Source: Verrucomicrobiia bacterium
GTDB lineage: Bacteria; Verrucomicrobiota; Verrucomicrobiia; Limisphaerales; DSYF01
Length of the DNA: 64,000 nt
Direction: 5' to 3'
NCBI GenBank assembly: GCA_035765895.1
Contig: DASTWL010000068.1
Location: forward strand, 1-64,000
The translations under genes and the position numbers were made by a program. This document shows positions 45,649-53,276 of this stretch, piece after piece; the stretch's first letter is position 1, and every line of letters starts with the position of its first letter. The notes under the pieces are model-generated. The model worked only from the letters and a program-made list of their open reading frames with translations, made no database searches and was not told the origin of the DNA.

Positions 45649-46002
45649 ATGAAGCTTTTGCCGGCGGACCGACAAGGATGGTTTGGCCTCCTGCTGTTGC
45701 CCTTTCAGGTTTACGTGGCGCTGGCTCCCTTGGGTTTGGCTGTTTGGTGGAATGTGACGAGCAGGCTCCATGGCCAAAGGTTCTTGTATCGCGAGCAGGA
45801 ACAGCGGTGCCTCAAGGGCTGCGCCATCTGCCTGCTGGTGTTTTTGCTCGCGGCGCTCATCCAATGTTTCGGTGTCACGTTCGCGCGCCGTCATGGTCCG
45901 TCAGACTGGGCGCGCGGCTTGAAAGGGAGCCTCATCTGGGCGGGCATGACGCTGGGTCTGCTCGCGGCTTTTCTGTGGCCTCAACTGTCGGCTGCAAAGT
46001 AG
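45649..46002 (+). CDS. Small integral membrane protein of unknown function
   Basis: 117 residues with three predicted membrane segments: GLLLLPFQVYVALAPLGLAV, LKGCAICLLVFLLAALIQCF and GSLIWAGMTLGLLAAFLWP. The loops are basic (SRLHGQRFLYREQEQR). ATG 45649 follows an upstream open stretch that is not protein-like. A longer alternative frame overlapping it (45606-46079) is a shadow. No family was recognised; it may be unrelated to its neighbours. Confidence 0.6.
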   Translation: MKLLPADRQGWFGLLLLPFQVYVALAPLGLAVWWNVTSRLHGQRFLYREQEQRCLKGCAICLLVFLLAALIQCFGVTFARRHGPSDWARGLKGSLIWAGMTLGLLAAFLWPQLSAAK

Positions 46003-46124
46003 GCTGGGCAGGACTTGCGGCGTGGGGAGCGCGCCACTTGCGTGAAATTGAGCCGTTCGAGAAGGTTTTTTGCGGCTGATTCCGGCGCCATTCTGTCGGC
46101 ACGCGTTATGCAAAGCGATTGACC

Positions 46125-46793
46125 ATGAAAACTCGCCTGCCTCTTTCACGTCGCCCGCTCGTCGCGTTCACGTTGCTGGAGTTGATGGTGGTCGCGCTGA
46201 CGCTTTTCCTGCTGGCGCTGTTGGTGCTGCCCAACATTCAACATTATGGTGGCCGATACCCAGCAACACGCATCCGCTGCGTCACCAACCTGAAGCAAGT
46301 CGGCCTGTCGTTTCTCGTTTGGACAGGTGACAATGGCAATCGGTATCCAATGTATGTGCCGGTGACCAACGGCGGCGCCATGGAACTCGTGGCAGATGGT
46401 TTGGTGGCCCCGATTTTCGGCGTGATGTCAAACGAACTGGGGACGCCCAAAATGCTCTTCTGTCCCGCTGATGCGGAACGCGCACTCGCAACTACTTGGA
46501 ACTCTTTTCACGATGCCAACGTGAGTTACTTCGTGAGCCTGAGTGCGACGAACAATGCCGATCCAGCGATGTGGCTGGCCGGGGACCGGAATCTGACCAA
46601 CGGCACCGCGCGGGTGCGAGGCGTGTTGACCGTGCCCACGAACAGCGTCGTGGGCTGGACCCGGGCGATGCACAATCTGCAAGGCAACGTGTGTTTCGCC
46701 GACGGCAGCGTGCAGCAACTGAGTGCGGCAGGATTGCCGGCATCGTTGCGCACGCAAAGCGTTTCGCCGCTGCGCTTGCTGATGCCGCAGTAG
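46125..46793 (+). CDS. Prepilin-like secreted protein, divergent cleavage site
   Basis: 222 residues with a pseudopilin N-terminus RRPLVAFTLLELMVVALTLF (FTLLE in place of FTLIE) and helix LLALLVLPNIQHYGG, which lacks the usual AAMLLPAL linker. The C-terminal motif NVCFADGSVQQLSAAGLP corresponds to the family's DG(H/S)V box. ATG 46125 is the start; a TTG two codons earlier is less likely. It is an isolated gene convergent with the RND operon. Confidence 0.85.
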   Translation: MKTRLPLSRRPLVAFTLLELMVVALTLFLLALLVLPNIQHYGGRYPATRIRCVTNLKQVGLSFLVWTGDNGNRYPMYVPVTNGGAMELVADGLVAPIFGVMSNELGTPKMLFCPADAERALATTWNSFHDANVSYFVSLSATNNADPAMWLAGDRNLTNGTARVRGVLTVPTNSVVGWTRAMHNLQGNVCFADGSVQQLSAAGLPASLRTQSVSPLRLLMPQ

Positions 46794-46813
46794 GCGCGGC
46801 GGCGCCGCCGGGC

Positions 46814-49800
46814 TTACTTCGCCGGCACCGCGTGCAGGGCGGCTTCCTCCTGGAAATCCCGGCCCAGCGCGCCCGCTGCCTCGCCGGCGTGTTGTTTCGC
46901 GAGCAGCATGTAGAGCGAGGGAATGACCAGCAGCGTGAAGATGGTGCCCAGCGCCATGCCGGCCACAATCACGATGCCGATGGAATTACGGGCCGCGGCG
47001 CCGGCGCCCGACACGAGCGTCAGCGGGAAATGGCCGGCCACCGTGGCCACGCTCGTCATCAACACCGGCCGCAACCGGGTCAGCGACGCGCGGCGCACGG
47101 CCGCGAGCTTTGAGAGGCCGCTGCGTTGCAGTTCATTCGCGAATTCCACGATCAGGATGCCGTTCTTGGAGACGAGGCCGACCAGCGTCACGAGACCGAC
47201 CTGGGAATAGATGTTCAGCGTGGTGGTCCAGCCGTTGGTGAAGAACGGCATGTTCTGCCCAGGCATTTTCAGGAAGCAGAAGGTCAGCGCGCCGAACATG
47301 GCCAGCGGCACGGAGCCCAGCAGGATGATCAGCGGGTCGCGGAAGCTGTTGAACTGCGCGGCCAGCACAAGAAAGATGAGCGTCAGCGCGAGGACGAACG
47401 CGGGCAGGAACTTGCTGCCCTCGACGCGCAACTGGCGCGACTCGCCGGTGTAATCGAGCTTGTAGCCTTCGGGCAGAATCTTTCGCGCCTCGGTTTCCAG
47501 ATAGGTCAGCGCCTCGTCCAGCGGGCGCACGGCCACGCCGCTGATCTTCACGGCGTTGAACTGCTGGAAGCGGTTCAGCGCCCGTGGCGTCGTGGTCTTC
47601 TCGAGCTTCGTGAACGTGCTGAGCGCGACGAGGTGGCCGTCCGGCCCCTTGACGTAGGTGTTTTCCAGTTGCTGCGGGTTCAGGCGATCCACGCGCTTGA
47701 TCTGCGGAATCACCTTGTAGCTGCGGCCGGCGAGGTTGAAGCGGTTGACGTAATTGCCGCCCACCATCGCGGAGAGGTCGGCGCCGACGTTCTGCATGTT
47801 CAGGCCCATCGAGGCCACCTTGTCGCGGTCGAGGACGAGCTTTGTCTCGGGCTGGTCGATTTTGGTGTCGATGATTGGCGGGAACGCAAACATGCCGCTG
47901 GCCGCCGCCTTCTGCTGGAGCTCGTTCGCAAAGCGCATGATGACGTCCGGCTCGGCCGTGGACGCGATGACGAATTCCACCGGGAACTGGCCGCCGCCGG
48001 GCAGCGCGGGCGGGGTGACCGACAGCACGCGAATGCCGGGAATCTTGTTCACCTTCGCCTGCACCTCGGGGGTGATCTGGAACACCGTGCGTTTGCGCTG
48101 GCCCCACGGCTTCAGGACCACGCCGCCCACGCCATTGTCGGGGAAGGTCAGCTGGAAGCTGCGTTCGAATTCCGGCGTGGTCATCCATTCGCGGTTGACC
48201 TCGTCCGTGTAGAATGTCGTCTGGTCAATCGTGGCGTCTGCCGCCGCATCGACCACGCCCAGGATGATGCCCTGGTCCTCCGTGGGCGCGAGTTCCTTGG
48301 GCGCCATCATGAACATTGGGAAGGTGAGCAGGCTCAGCACAATCCAGACGAAATAAACCGCCGGCCGGGCTGAGAGGGTGGCATCCAGAATTTTGGCGTA
48401 GGTGTTCCGCAGCCGGTCGAAGCCGTGATTGATGCGGCCCACCAGGCCTTCCTCCTCGTGGCCGCCCTTGATCAGCTTGGCCGACATTACCGGGGAAAGC
48501 GTCAGCGCCACCACGCCCGAGATGAACACGGCGCCGGCGAGCGTGAAGGCGAATTCGCGGAAGAGCGACCCGGTCAGGCCGCCCTGCAAACCGATCGGCG
48601 CATAAACAGCGGCCAGCGTGATGGTCATCGCAATCACCGGGCCGACGAGTTCGCGCGCGCCAAGGATCGCCGCCTGCGTGGGCGTCTGCCCTTCGCGGAT
48701 GTGACGTTCCACGTTTTCCACGATGACGATTGCGTCATCGACGACCAATCCGACCGAGAGCACGATGGCCAGCAGCGTCAGCAGGTTCAGGGTGAAGCCA
48801 AAAGCCTGCATCAGGAAGATCGCGCCGATCAGCGAAACGGGGATGGCCACCAGCGGCACGAGCACGGACCGCAGCGAGCCGAGGAACAGGAAGATGACGA
48901 TGGCCACGATGATCAGCGTTTCGGTCAGTGTGTGCAGCACTTCGTGGATGGCGTCGTCGATGTATTCCGTGGCGTCGTAGGCGACGCGTCCGGTGAGACC
49001 GGTGGGCAGATCCCTTTGGATCAGGCTCATTTCGTGGCGGACGCGCTTGATGACATCCAGCGAGTTGGCGTTCGGCAGCACCCAGATGCCCATGAACACC
49101 GCGCGTTCGCCGGAAAACCGCACTTCCGAGTTGTAATCCTCCGCGCCCAGCACCACGTCCGCCACGTCGCGCAACCGGATGAGATGGTTGCCCGACTGGC
49201 GCAGCACGAGGTTGCGGAATTCCTCCGCCGAGCGCAGGTCCGTGTTCGCGGTCAAATTGACCTGCACCAGCGAGCCCTTGGTCTGGCCGACGGCGGCGAG
49301 GAAGTTGTTGGCCGCGAGCGCCTCGCGCACCTGGTTGGGGTTGATGTTCAACGCCGCCATGCGGTCCGGCTTGAGCCAGATGCGCATCGCAAACGTGCGG
49401 CCGCCGAGGATGTCCGCCTTCTGCACGCCTTCGATGGCGGTGAGGCGCGGCTGCACCACGCGCACCAGGTAATCCGTGATCTGGTTTGCCTGCAAAATGT
49501 CCGACGTGAAGCTGAGGTAGGCCGAGGCGAATTTGGTGTCCGCCGATTCAATGTTCAGCGTGGGCACCTCGGCTTCCGGCGGCAAATCACCGCGCACCTG
49601 GTCCACCTTGGAGCTGATTTCCGCGAGGGCCTTGGTCGAATCATAGTTCAGCTTGAGGTGAACCGTGATGGTGGAGAGGCCGAGCTTGCTGGATGATTCG
49701 ATGTAATCGATGCCGTCGGCGGCCGCGATGGCGCGTTCAAGCGGCGTGGAAATGAACCCACGCACCAGATCCGCGCTGGCACCAACATACACGGTGGAAA

Positions 49801-49942
49801 CCGTGACCACGGCGTTCTCACTGCGCGGATACTGCCGCACCGTCAACGAGCGGATGGCCTGAAAGCCGGCGATCAAAATCACCAGGTTCACCACGATGGC
49901 GAGCACCGGGCGGCGGATGAAAATATCCGTGAACGACTTCAT
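46814..49942 (-). CDS. RND efflux transporter, HAE1 type
   Basis: 1042 residues, the standard AcrB/MexB length, with 12 transmembrane helices and two large periplasmic loops. The N-terminus is typical (FTDIFIRRPVLAIVVNLVIL) and helix 4 has the proton-relay pair in SVGLVVDDAIVIVENVERH. GSVPLAMFGALTF and VGLVSKNGILIVEFANEL mark the second half. It forms a tripartite pump with the adaptor encoded 13 bases upstream; the outer-membrane TolC-like channel is not in the window. It resembles MdtB/MexF-type drug pumps; the exact substrates are unknown. Confidence 0.95.
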   Translation of the reverse strand: MKSFTDIFIRRPVLAIVVNLVILIAGFQAIRSLTVRQYPRSENAVVTVSTVYVGASADLVRGFISTPLERAIAAADGIDYIESSSKLGLSTITVHLKLNYDSTKALAEISSKVDQVRGDLPPEAEVPTLNIESADTKFASAYLSFTSDILQANQITDYLVRVVQPRLTAIEGVQKADILGGRTFAMRIWLKPDRMAALNINPNQVREALAANNFLAAVGQTKGSLVQVNLTANTDLRSAEEFRNLVLRQSGNHLIRLRDVADVVLGAEDYNSEVRFSGERAVFMGIWVLPNANSLDVIKRVRHEMSLIQRDLPTGLTGRVAYDATEYIDDAIHEVLHTLTETLIIVAIVIFLFLGSLRSVLVPLVAIPVSLIGAIFLMQAFGFTLNLLTLLAIVLSVGLVVDDAIVIVENVERHIREGQTPTQAAILGARELVGPVIAMTITLAAVYAPIGLQGGLTGSLFREFAFTLAGAVFISGVVALTLSPVMSAKLIKGGHEEEGLVGRINHGFDRLRNTYAKILDATLSARPAVYFVWIVLSLLTFPMFMMAPKELAPTEDQGIILGVVDAAADATIDQTTFYTDEVNREWMTTPEFERSFQLTFPDNGVGGVVLKPWGQRKRTVFQITPEVQAKVNKIPGIRVLSVTPPALPGGGQFPVEFVIASTAEPDVIMRFANELQQKAAASGMFAFPPIIDTKIDQPETKLVLDRDKVASMGLNMQNVGADLSAMVGGNYVNRFNLAGRSYKVIPQIKRVDRLNPQQLENTYVKGPDGHLVALSTFTKLEKTTTPRALNRFQQFNAVKISGVAVRPLDEALTYLETEARKILPEGYKLDYTGESRQLRVEGSKFLPAFVLALTLIFLVLAAQFNSFRDPLIILLGSVPLAMFGALTFCFLKMPGQNMPFFTNGWTTTLNIYSQVGLVTLVGLVSKNGILIVEFANELQRSGLSKLAAVRRASLTRLRPVLMTSVATVAGHFPLTLVSGAGAAARNSIGIVIVAGMALGTIFTLLVIPSLYMLLAKQHAGEAAGALGRDFQEEAALHAVPAK

Positions 49943-49955
49943 GGGGGGGAGCGTG

Positions 49956-51080
49956 TTAGCTGTCGGACGGCTGCGGTTTCTCGGAGGCTTTGGGCGCGAT
50001 CTCGTCGTTGATCACGACCGGCATGCCGTTGCGGAGTTTGAACAATCCGGAGCTGACCACGCGTTCGCCCGGTTTGAGGCCGGCCTCGACGCTGACGAAG
50101 TCACCGCGCGCCCGGCCGGTGCGGACAAACTGCTGCCGCACCACGAGTCCGCCGCTGGAGTTGGTGGCGGGTTCGATCAAATACACCGAGTCGCCGTAGG
50201 GCGCGCTCAACACGGCCGGCGCGGGGATGACGAGCACGTCGTTTTCATCCGGCAGCAGGACTTCCACCTGGGCGAACATGCCGGGCCGCAGGAGCTGTTC
50301 CGGGTTCTCAAACGTGGCCTGAAGCCCGATGCTGCGCGTGCTGGGGTCGAGACCGGGATTGAGCGCGGTCAGGATGCCGTCGAAGGTCCGGCCCGGGTAG
50401 GCGTCCGTTGTCAGCCGCACCTTCATGCCGGTCTTCAAACTGGCGAGGTCCTGCTGTGGCAGCGATAACTCGGCGTAAGTCGGCGAGAGCGCCTGCAGCG
50501 AAACAATCACCGTTTTGCCGGCGTCCACATACTCGCCCAGATTCACCTGCCGAATGCCCAGCCGGCCGGCAAACGGGGCGCGGATGGTCTTCTTGGCGAT
50601 GGCCGCGCGGATGGCGTCCGCGCTGGCCTGTGTCTGCTTCAAGGTCGCCTCCGCGGTGTCGAGTTCGGACTGCGCCACGGTGTTGTTCGCGCGCAGTTCG
50701 CGGACGCGCGCGGCATTCACCCGGGCCAGTTCGACCTGCGCGTCGAGGGCCCGCAACTGGGCTTCCTCGGATGACGTGTCGAGGCGCACCAACAAGTCGC
50801 CCTGGGCGACGATGGCGCCGGATTCAAACGCAATCTCCACCACGTTGCCGGAGGCTTCGGCAGTCACGTTGACGCCTTGCACGGCGGTGATGGAACCGAT
50901 TGCGGTCAGGGTGCGCTGCCATTTTTCCTCATGCGCCACGGCGGAGGAAACGGTTTCAGGTGGCTGTTGGTAAGCCTTGCCGGCATCAATCAGCTTGCGG
51001 ATTTGCAGCGCTTTCACGCCGGCCAGTCCGCCCACCACGGCCAGGACGATGACTGCGGAAACAACGATTTTCGATTTCAT
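49956..51080 (-). CDS. RND periplasmic adaptor (membrane fusion protein)
   Basis: 374 residues of the HlyD/AcrA family: an N-terminal membrane helix (IVVSAVIVLAVVGGLAGV), a lipoyl half-motif (VEIAFESGAIVAQGDLLVRL), a coiled-coil hairpin (LRALDAQVELARVNAARV to IRAAIAKKTIRAPFAGRLG) and a beta-barrel/MP domain (RPGMFAQVEVLLP, GLKPGERVVSSGLFKLRNGM). It lacks a lipobox, so it is anchored by its helix. It forms an operon with the RND pump, whose start is 13 bases downstream. Confidence 0.94.
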   Translation of the reverse strand: MKSKIVVSAVIVLAVVGGLAGVKALQIRKLIDAGKAYQQPPETVSSAVAHEEKWQRTLTAIGSITAVQGVNVTAEASGNVVEIAFESGAIVAQGDLLVRLDTSSEEAQLRALDAQVELARVNAARVRELRANNTVAQSELDTAEATLKQTQASADAIRAAIAKKTIRAPFAGRLGIRQVNLGEYVDAGKTVIVSLQALSPTYAELSLPQQDLASLKTGMKVRLTTDAYPGRTFDGILTALNPGLDPSTRSIGLQATFENPEQLLRPGMFAQVEVLLPDENDVLVIPAPAVLSAPYGDSVYLIEPATNSSGGLVVRQQFVRTGRARGDFVSVEAGLKPGERVVSSGLFKLRNGMPVVINDEIAPKASEKPQPSDS

Positions 51081-51171
51081 GCGGAGATACTTCCTGATTC
51101 AAAAACAGCTTTGGGCCCGTTTCGGGGGCGCGCGCCGGCCACCTTCGGCCAGAACCGTTGCCAAGTCAAAA

Positions 51172-51233
51172 GCCGCGCGGCGCGACACCGCCTCAAACCT
51201 GACGAGGGGTGATTTGACCAGGCCGCGCGGCGC
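51172..51233. repeat. Repeated GC palindrome upstream of the RND operon
   Basis: GCCGCGCGGCGC occurs twice, at 51172-51183 and 51222-51233, exactly 50 bases apart. Each copy contains the self-complementary core GCCGCGCGGC. It lies between the adaptor start and the ABC gene. The function is unknown; equal phasing at about five helical turns suggests possible paired protein binding. Confidence 0.35.
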
Positions 51234-51280
51234 CGTTGGCCGTTAAATTCGCGGGACAGTAGGTAAACCGGGGAGAGAAG

Positions 51281-51296
51281 TCAAACACGTGTTTGA
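51281..51296. promoter_or_regulatory. 16-bp perfect palindrome, probable TetR-type operator
   Basis: TCAAACACGTGTTTGA is fully self-complementary and centred on CACGTG. It lies in the gap between the divergently transcribed RND adaptor gene (start 51080) and the ABC ATPase gene (start 51343). Such AAACACGTGTTT sites are common operators for TetR-family repressors of efflux genes, but no regulator gene is present nearby. Confidence 0.6.
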
Positions 51297-51342
51297 ATTG
51301 TGCGGAGTCGTTACGCCGCAAGGTCATGGCGGGTTTGCCGGA

Positions 51343-52128
51343 ATGAAAACCTCGACAGGCCGGCGCTTCCGTTCAAAGCTGCGCGGCGTGGCTGGCATTT
51401 GTATCCGGAACCTGACCAAGACGTTTCGTGCCTTGACCGCGGCGGGCGGCGCCATCACCGCCGTGGCGGGCGTGGATCTGCGGGTGACCGACGGGCAGTT
51501 GCTGACGTTGCTGGGACCGTCGGGTTGCGGCAAAACCACCTTGCTCCGCCTGATTGCCGGGCTGGAGACACCTGATGGCGGCACCATTGTCATCGCGGAC
51601 ATGAATCAGGCCGATGTGCCGCCCGAACGGCGCGACGTCGCAATGGTGTTCCAAACGCTGGCGCTGTTTCCCCACCTGACCGCGCGGCAGAATCTGGCTT
51701 TCGGCCTGACCCTACGGCGCCTGCCGGCGCCCGAAATCGAGGCGGAAGTGGCGACTGCCGCGCAATGGCTGGGGTTGACGGATTGCCTGGCGCGCCGGCC
51801 GGCGGAATTGTCGAGCGGTCAACGCCAGCGGGTCGCCTTGGGCCGCGCATTGATCCGCCGCCCCAAGGTGTTGTTGCTCGACGAGCCCTTTGCCAATCTC
51901 GACGCGCCGTTGCGCCGGGAATTGCGGCGCGAACTGCGGCGGTTGCAGCGCGAACTGCAATTGACCACGCTGCTGGTGACGCATGACCAGGCCGAGGCGC
52001 TGGCGCTGGGCGACCAGGTGGCGGTCATGAATCAGGGGCGGGTGGAGCAGGTGGCGGCTCCGGCCGAACTCCGGGCGCAGCCCGCGTCGGAGTTCGTGCG
52101 TGGCTTCCTCGATGGGGCGGCGATTTGA
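51343..52128 (+). CDS. ABC transporter ATP-binding protein, orphan
   Basis: 261 residues of an importer-type ABC ATPase. Walker A is LLGPSGCGKTTLLRL, the Q-loop VAMVFQTLALFPHLT, the signature LSSGQRQRVALGRALIRRP, Walker B VLLLDEPFANLDAPL, and the His switch LLVTHDQAEALAL. It resembles sugar or polyamine/phosphonate/iron importer subunits (MalK/PotA/FbpC group) but ends after the nucleotide domain, without a TOBE domain. No permease or binding protein is adjacent, so its partners must be encoded elsewhere. Translation may begin at ATG 51343; the open frame upstream crosses the palindrome. Confidence 0.88.
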   Translation: MKTSTGRRFRSKLRGVAGICIRNLTKTFRALTAAGGAITAVAGVDLRVTDGQLLTLLGPSGCGKTTLLRLIAGLETPDGGTIVIADMNQADVPPERRDVAMVFQTLALFPHLTARQNLAFGLTLRRLPAPEIEAEVATAAQWLGLTDCLARRPAELSSGQRQRVALGRALIRRPKVLLLDEPFANLDAPLRRELRRELRRLQRELQLTTLLVTHDQAEALALGDQVAVMNQGRVEQVAAPAELRAQPASEFVRGFLDGAAI

Positions 52129-52165
52129 ACTGGGCCACGGCCGGGCGGTCGCTAAACTTTTCCTC

Positions 52166-53257
52166 ATGAATCAACTCGGGTTGCACGAATTTCATCAAGG
52201 CTTGGGAGCGACGTTCGACGTCGTGGCTGGTGCGGAAGTGGTGCGGGATTACGGCGACGCCGCGGCCGAGGGTGCGGCGCTGCATGGTGCGGCGGGCGTG
52301 CTGGACCTCAGCTTTCGCGGGCGCCTCTGCGTGCTGGGCGCGGATCGCCAGCGCTTCCTGAACGGCCAGGTGACGAACAATGTGAAGGAGCTTCAGCCCG
52401 GCCGGGGCTGTTACGCGGCGTTGACCACCAACAAGGGTCGTTTGCAATCTGATTTGCACATTCATTGTCTGGCGGAGGAACTGTTGCTCGATTTCGAGCC
52501 CGGGCTGATGCCGGTCGTGGTCGAGCGGCTCGAGAAATTCATCGTGGCGGACGACGTGCAAATCGTGGATGTCGCGCCGCATTACGGACTGTTGAGCGTG
52601 CAGGGCCCGCGGGCGGCGGCGGTGGTGACGGCGCTCGGTTTGTTTGCGGCGCTGCCCGACCAGGCTTATCGCTCGGTCCGCGTGACGGATGCCACGCTGG
52701 GTGAGATTTATTTGATGAACCTGCCGCGACTGAGGGCCGCCGGATTTGATTTGTTTGTGCCCGTGGCCGCGCTCGGAGCGGTGGCTGACAAATTGATCGC
52801 AGCCGCGCGGCAAAACGGTGGTGGGGCGTGCGGCTGGGCGGCGCTTGAGGCGGCGCGCATTGAGGCGGGCATCCCGCGGTTTGGAGCGGACATGGACGCA
52901 ACGAATCTGCCGCAGGAAACCGGCATCGAGGCCAGTGCGGTCAGTTACACCAAGGGCTGCTACATCGGGCAGGAAGTCATCAACCGCATCCGCAGCTTTG
53001 GCCAGGTGACGCGCGCGCTGCGCGGGCTGCGACTGCCTGATGATTTGGCGGCATTACCCGAACACGGCGACAAGCTGTTTCACGATGGCAAGGAAGTTGG
53101 CCACGTGACGAGCGCGCTGGCTTCACGGCGATTGCAGGCCAATGTGGCGCTGGGTTACGTGCGCAAGGAGTGCAACGCGCCGGGCACCGAACTGGTCTGG
53201 CGCGGGGCGGCCGGGGAGGCGCCGGTGCGGATTGTGCCGTTGCCCTTTGCCGCGTGA
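52166..53257 (+). CDS. ygfZ: YgfZ/GcvT folate-binding iron-sulfur repair protein
   Basis: 363 residues of the tetrahydrofolate-binding YgfZ/GcvT-like family that supports iron-sulfur enzyme maturation. The diagnostic motif KGCYIGQEVINRI is present (YgfZ signature K-G-C-[YF]-x-G-Q-E), along with NGQVTNNVKEL, GLLSVQGPRAAAV and the C-terminal GHVTSALASRRLQANVALGY. The ATG at 52166 begins MNQLGLHEFH; an upstream extension overlaps the ABC gene in another frame and is not protein-like. Confidence 0.92.
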   Translation: MNQLGLHEFHQGLGATFDVVAGAEVVRDYGDAAAEGAALHGAAGVLDLSFRGRLCVLGADRQRFLNGQVTNNVKELQPGRGCYAALTTNKGRLQSDLHIHCLAEELLLDFEPGLMPVVVERLEKFIVADDVQIVDVAPHYGLLSVQGPRAAAVVTALGLFAALPDQAYRSVRVTDATLGEIYLMNLPRLRAAGFDLFVPVAALGAVADKLIAAARQNGGGACGWAALEAARIEAGIPRFGADMDATNLPQETGIEASAVSYTKGCYIGQEVINRIRSFGQVTRALRGLRLPDDLAALPEHGDKLFHDGKEVGHVTSALASRRLQANVALGYVRKECNAPGTELVWRGAAGEAPVRIVPLPFAA

Positions 53258-53276
53258 AGCCGCGCCGCGGTTTCAT

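Noticed and set aside
45606-46079. A 157-codon frame overlapping the small membrane protein
   Set aside because: It overlaps the membrane-protein frame almost completely and lacks hydrophobic helices or motifs.
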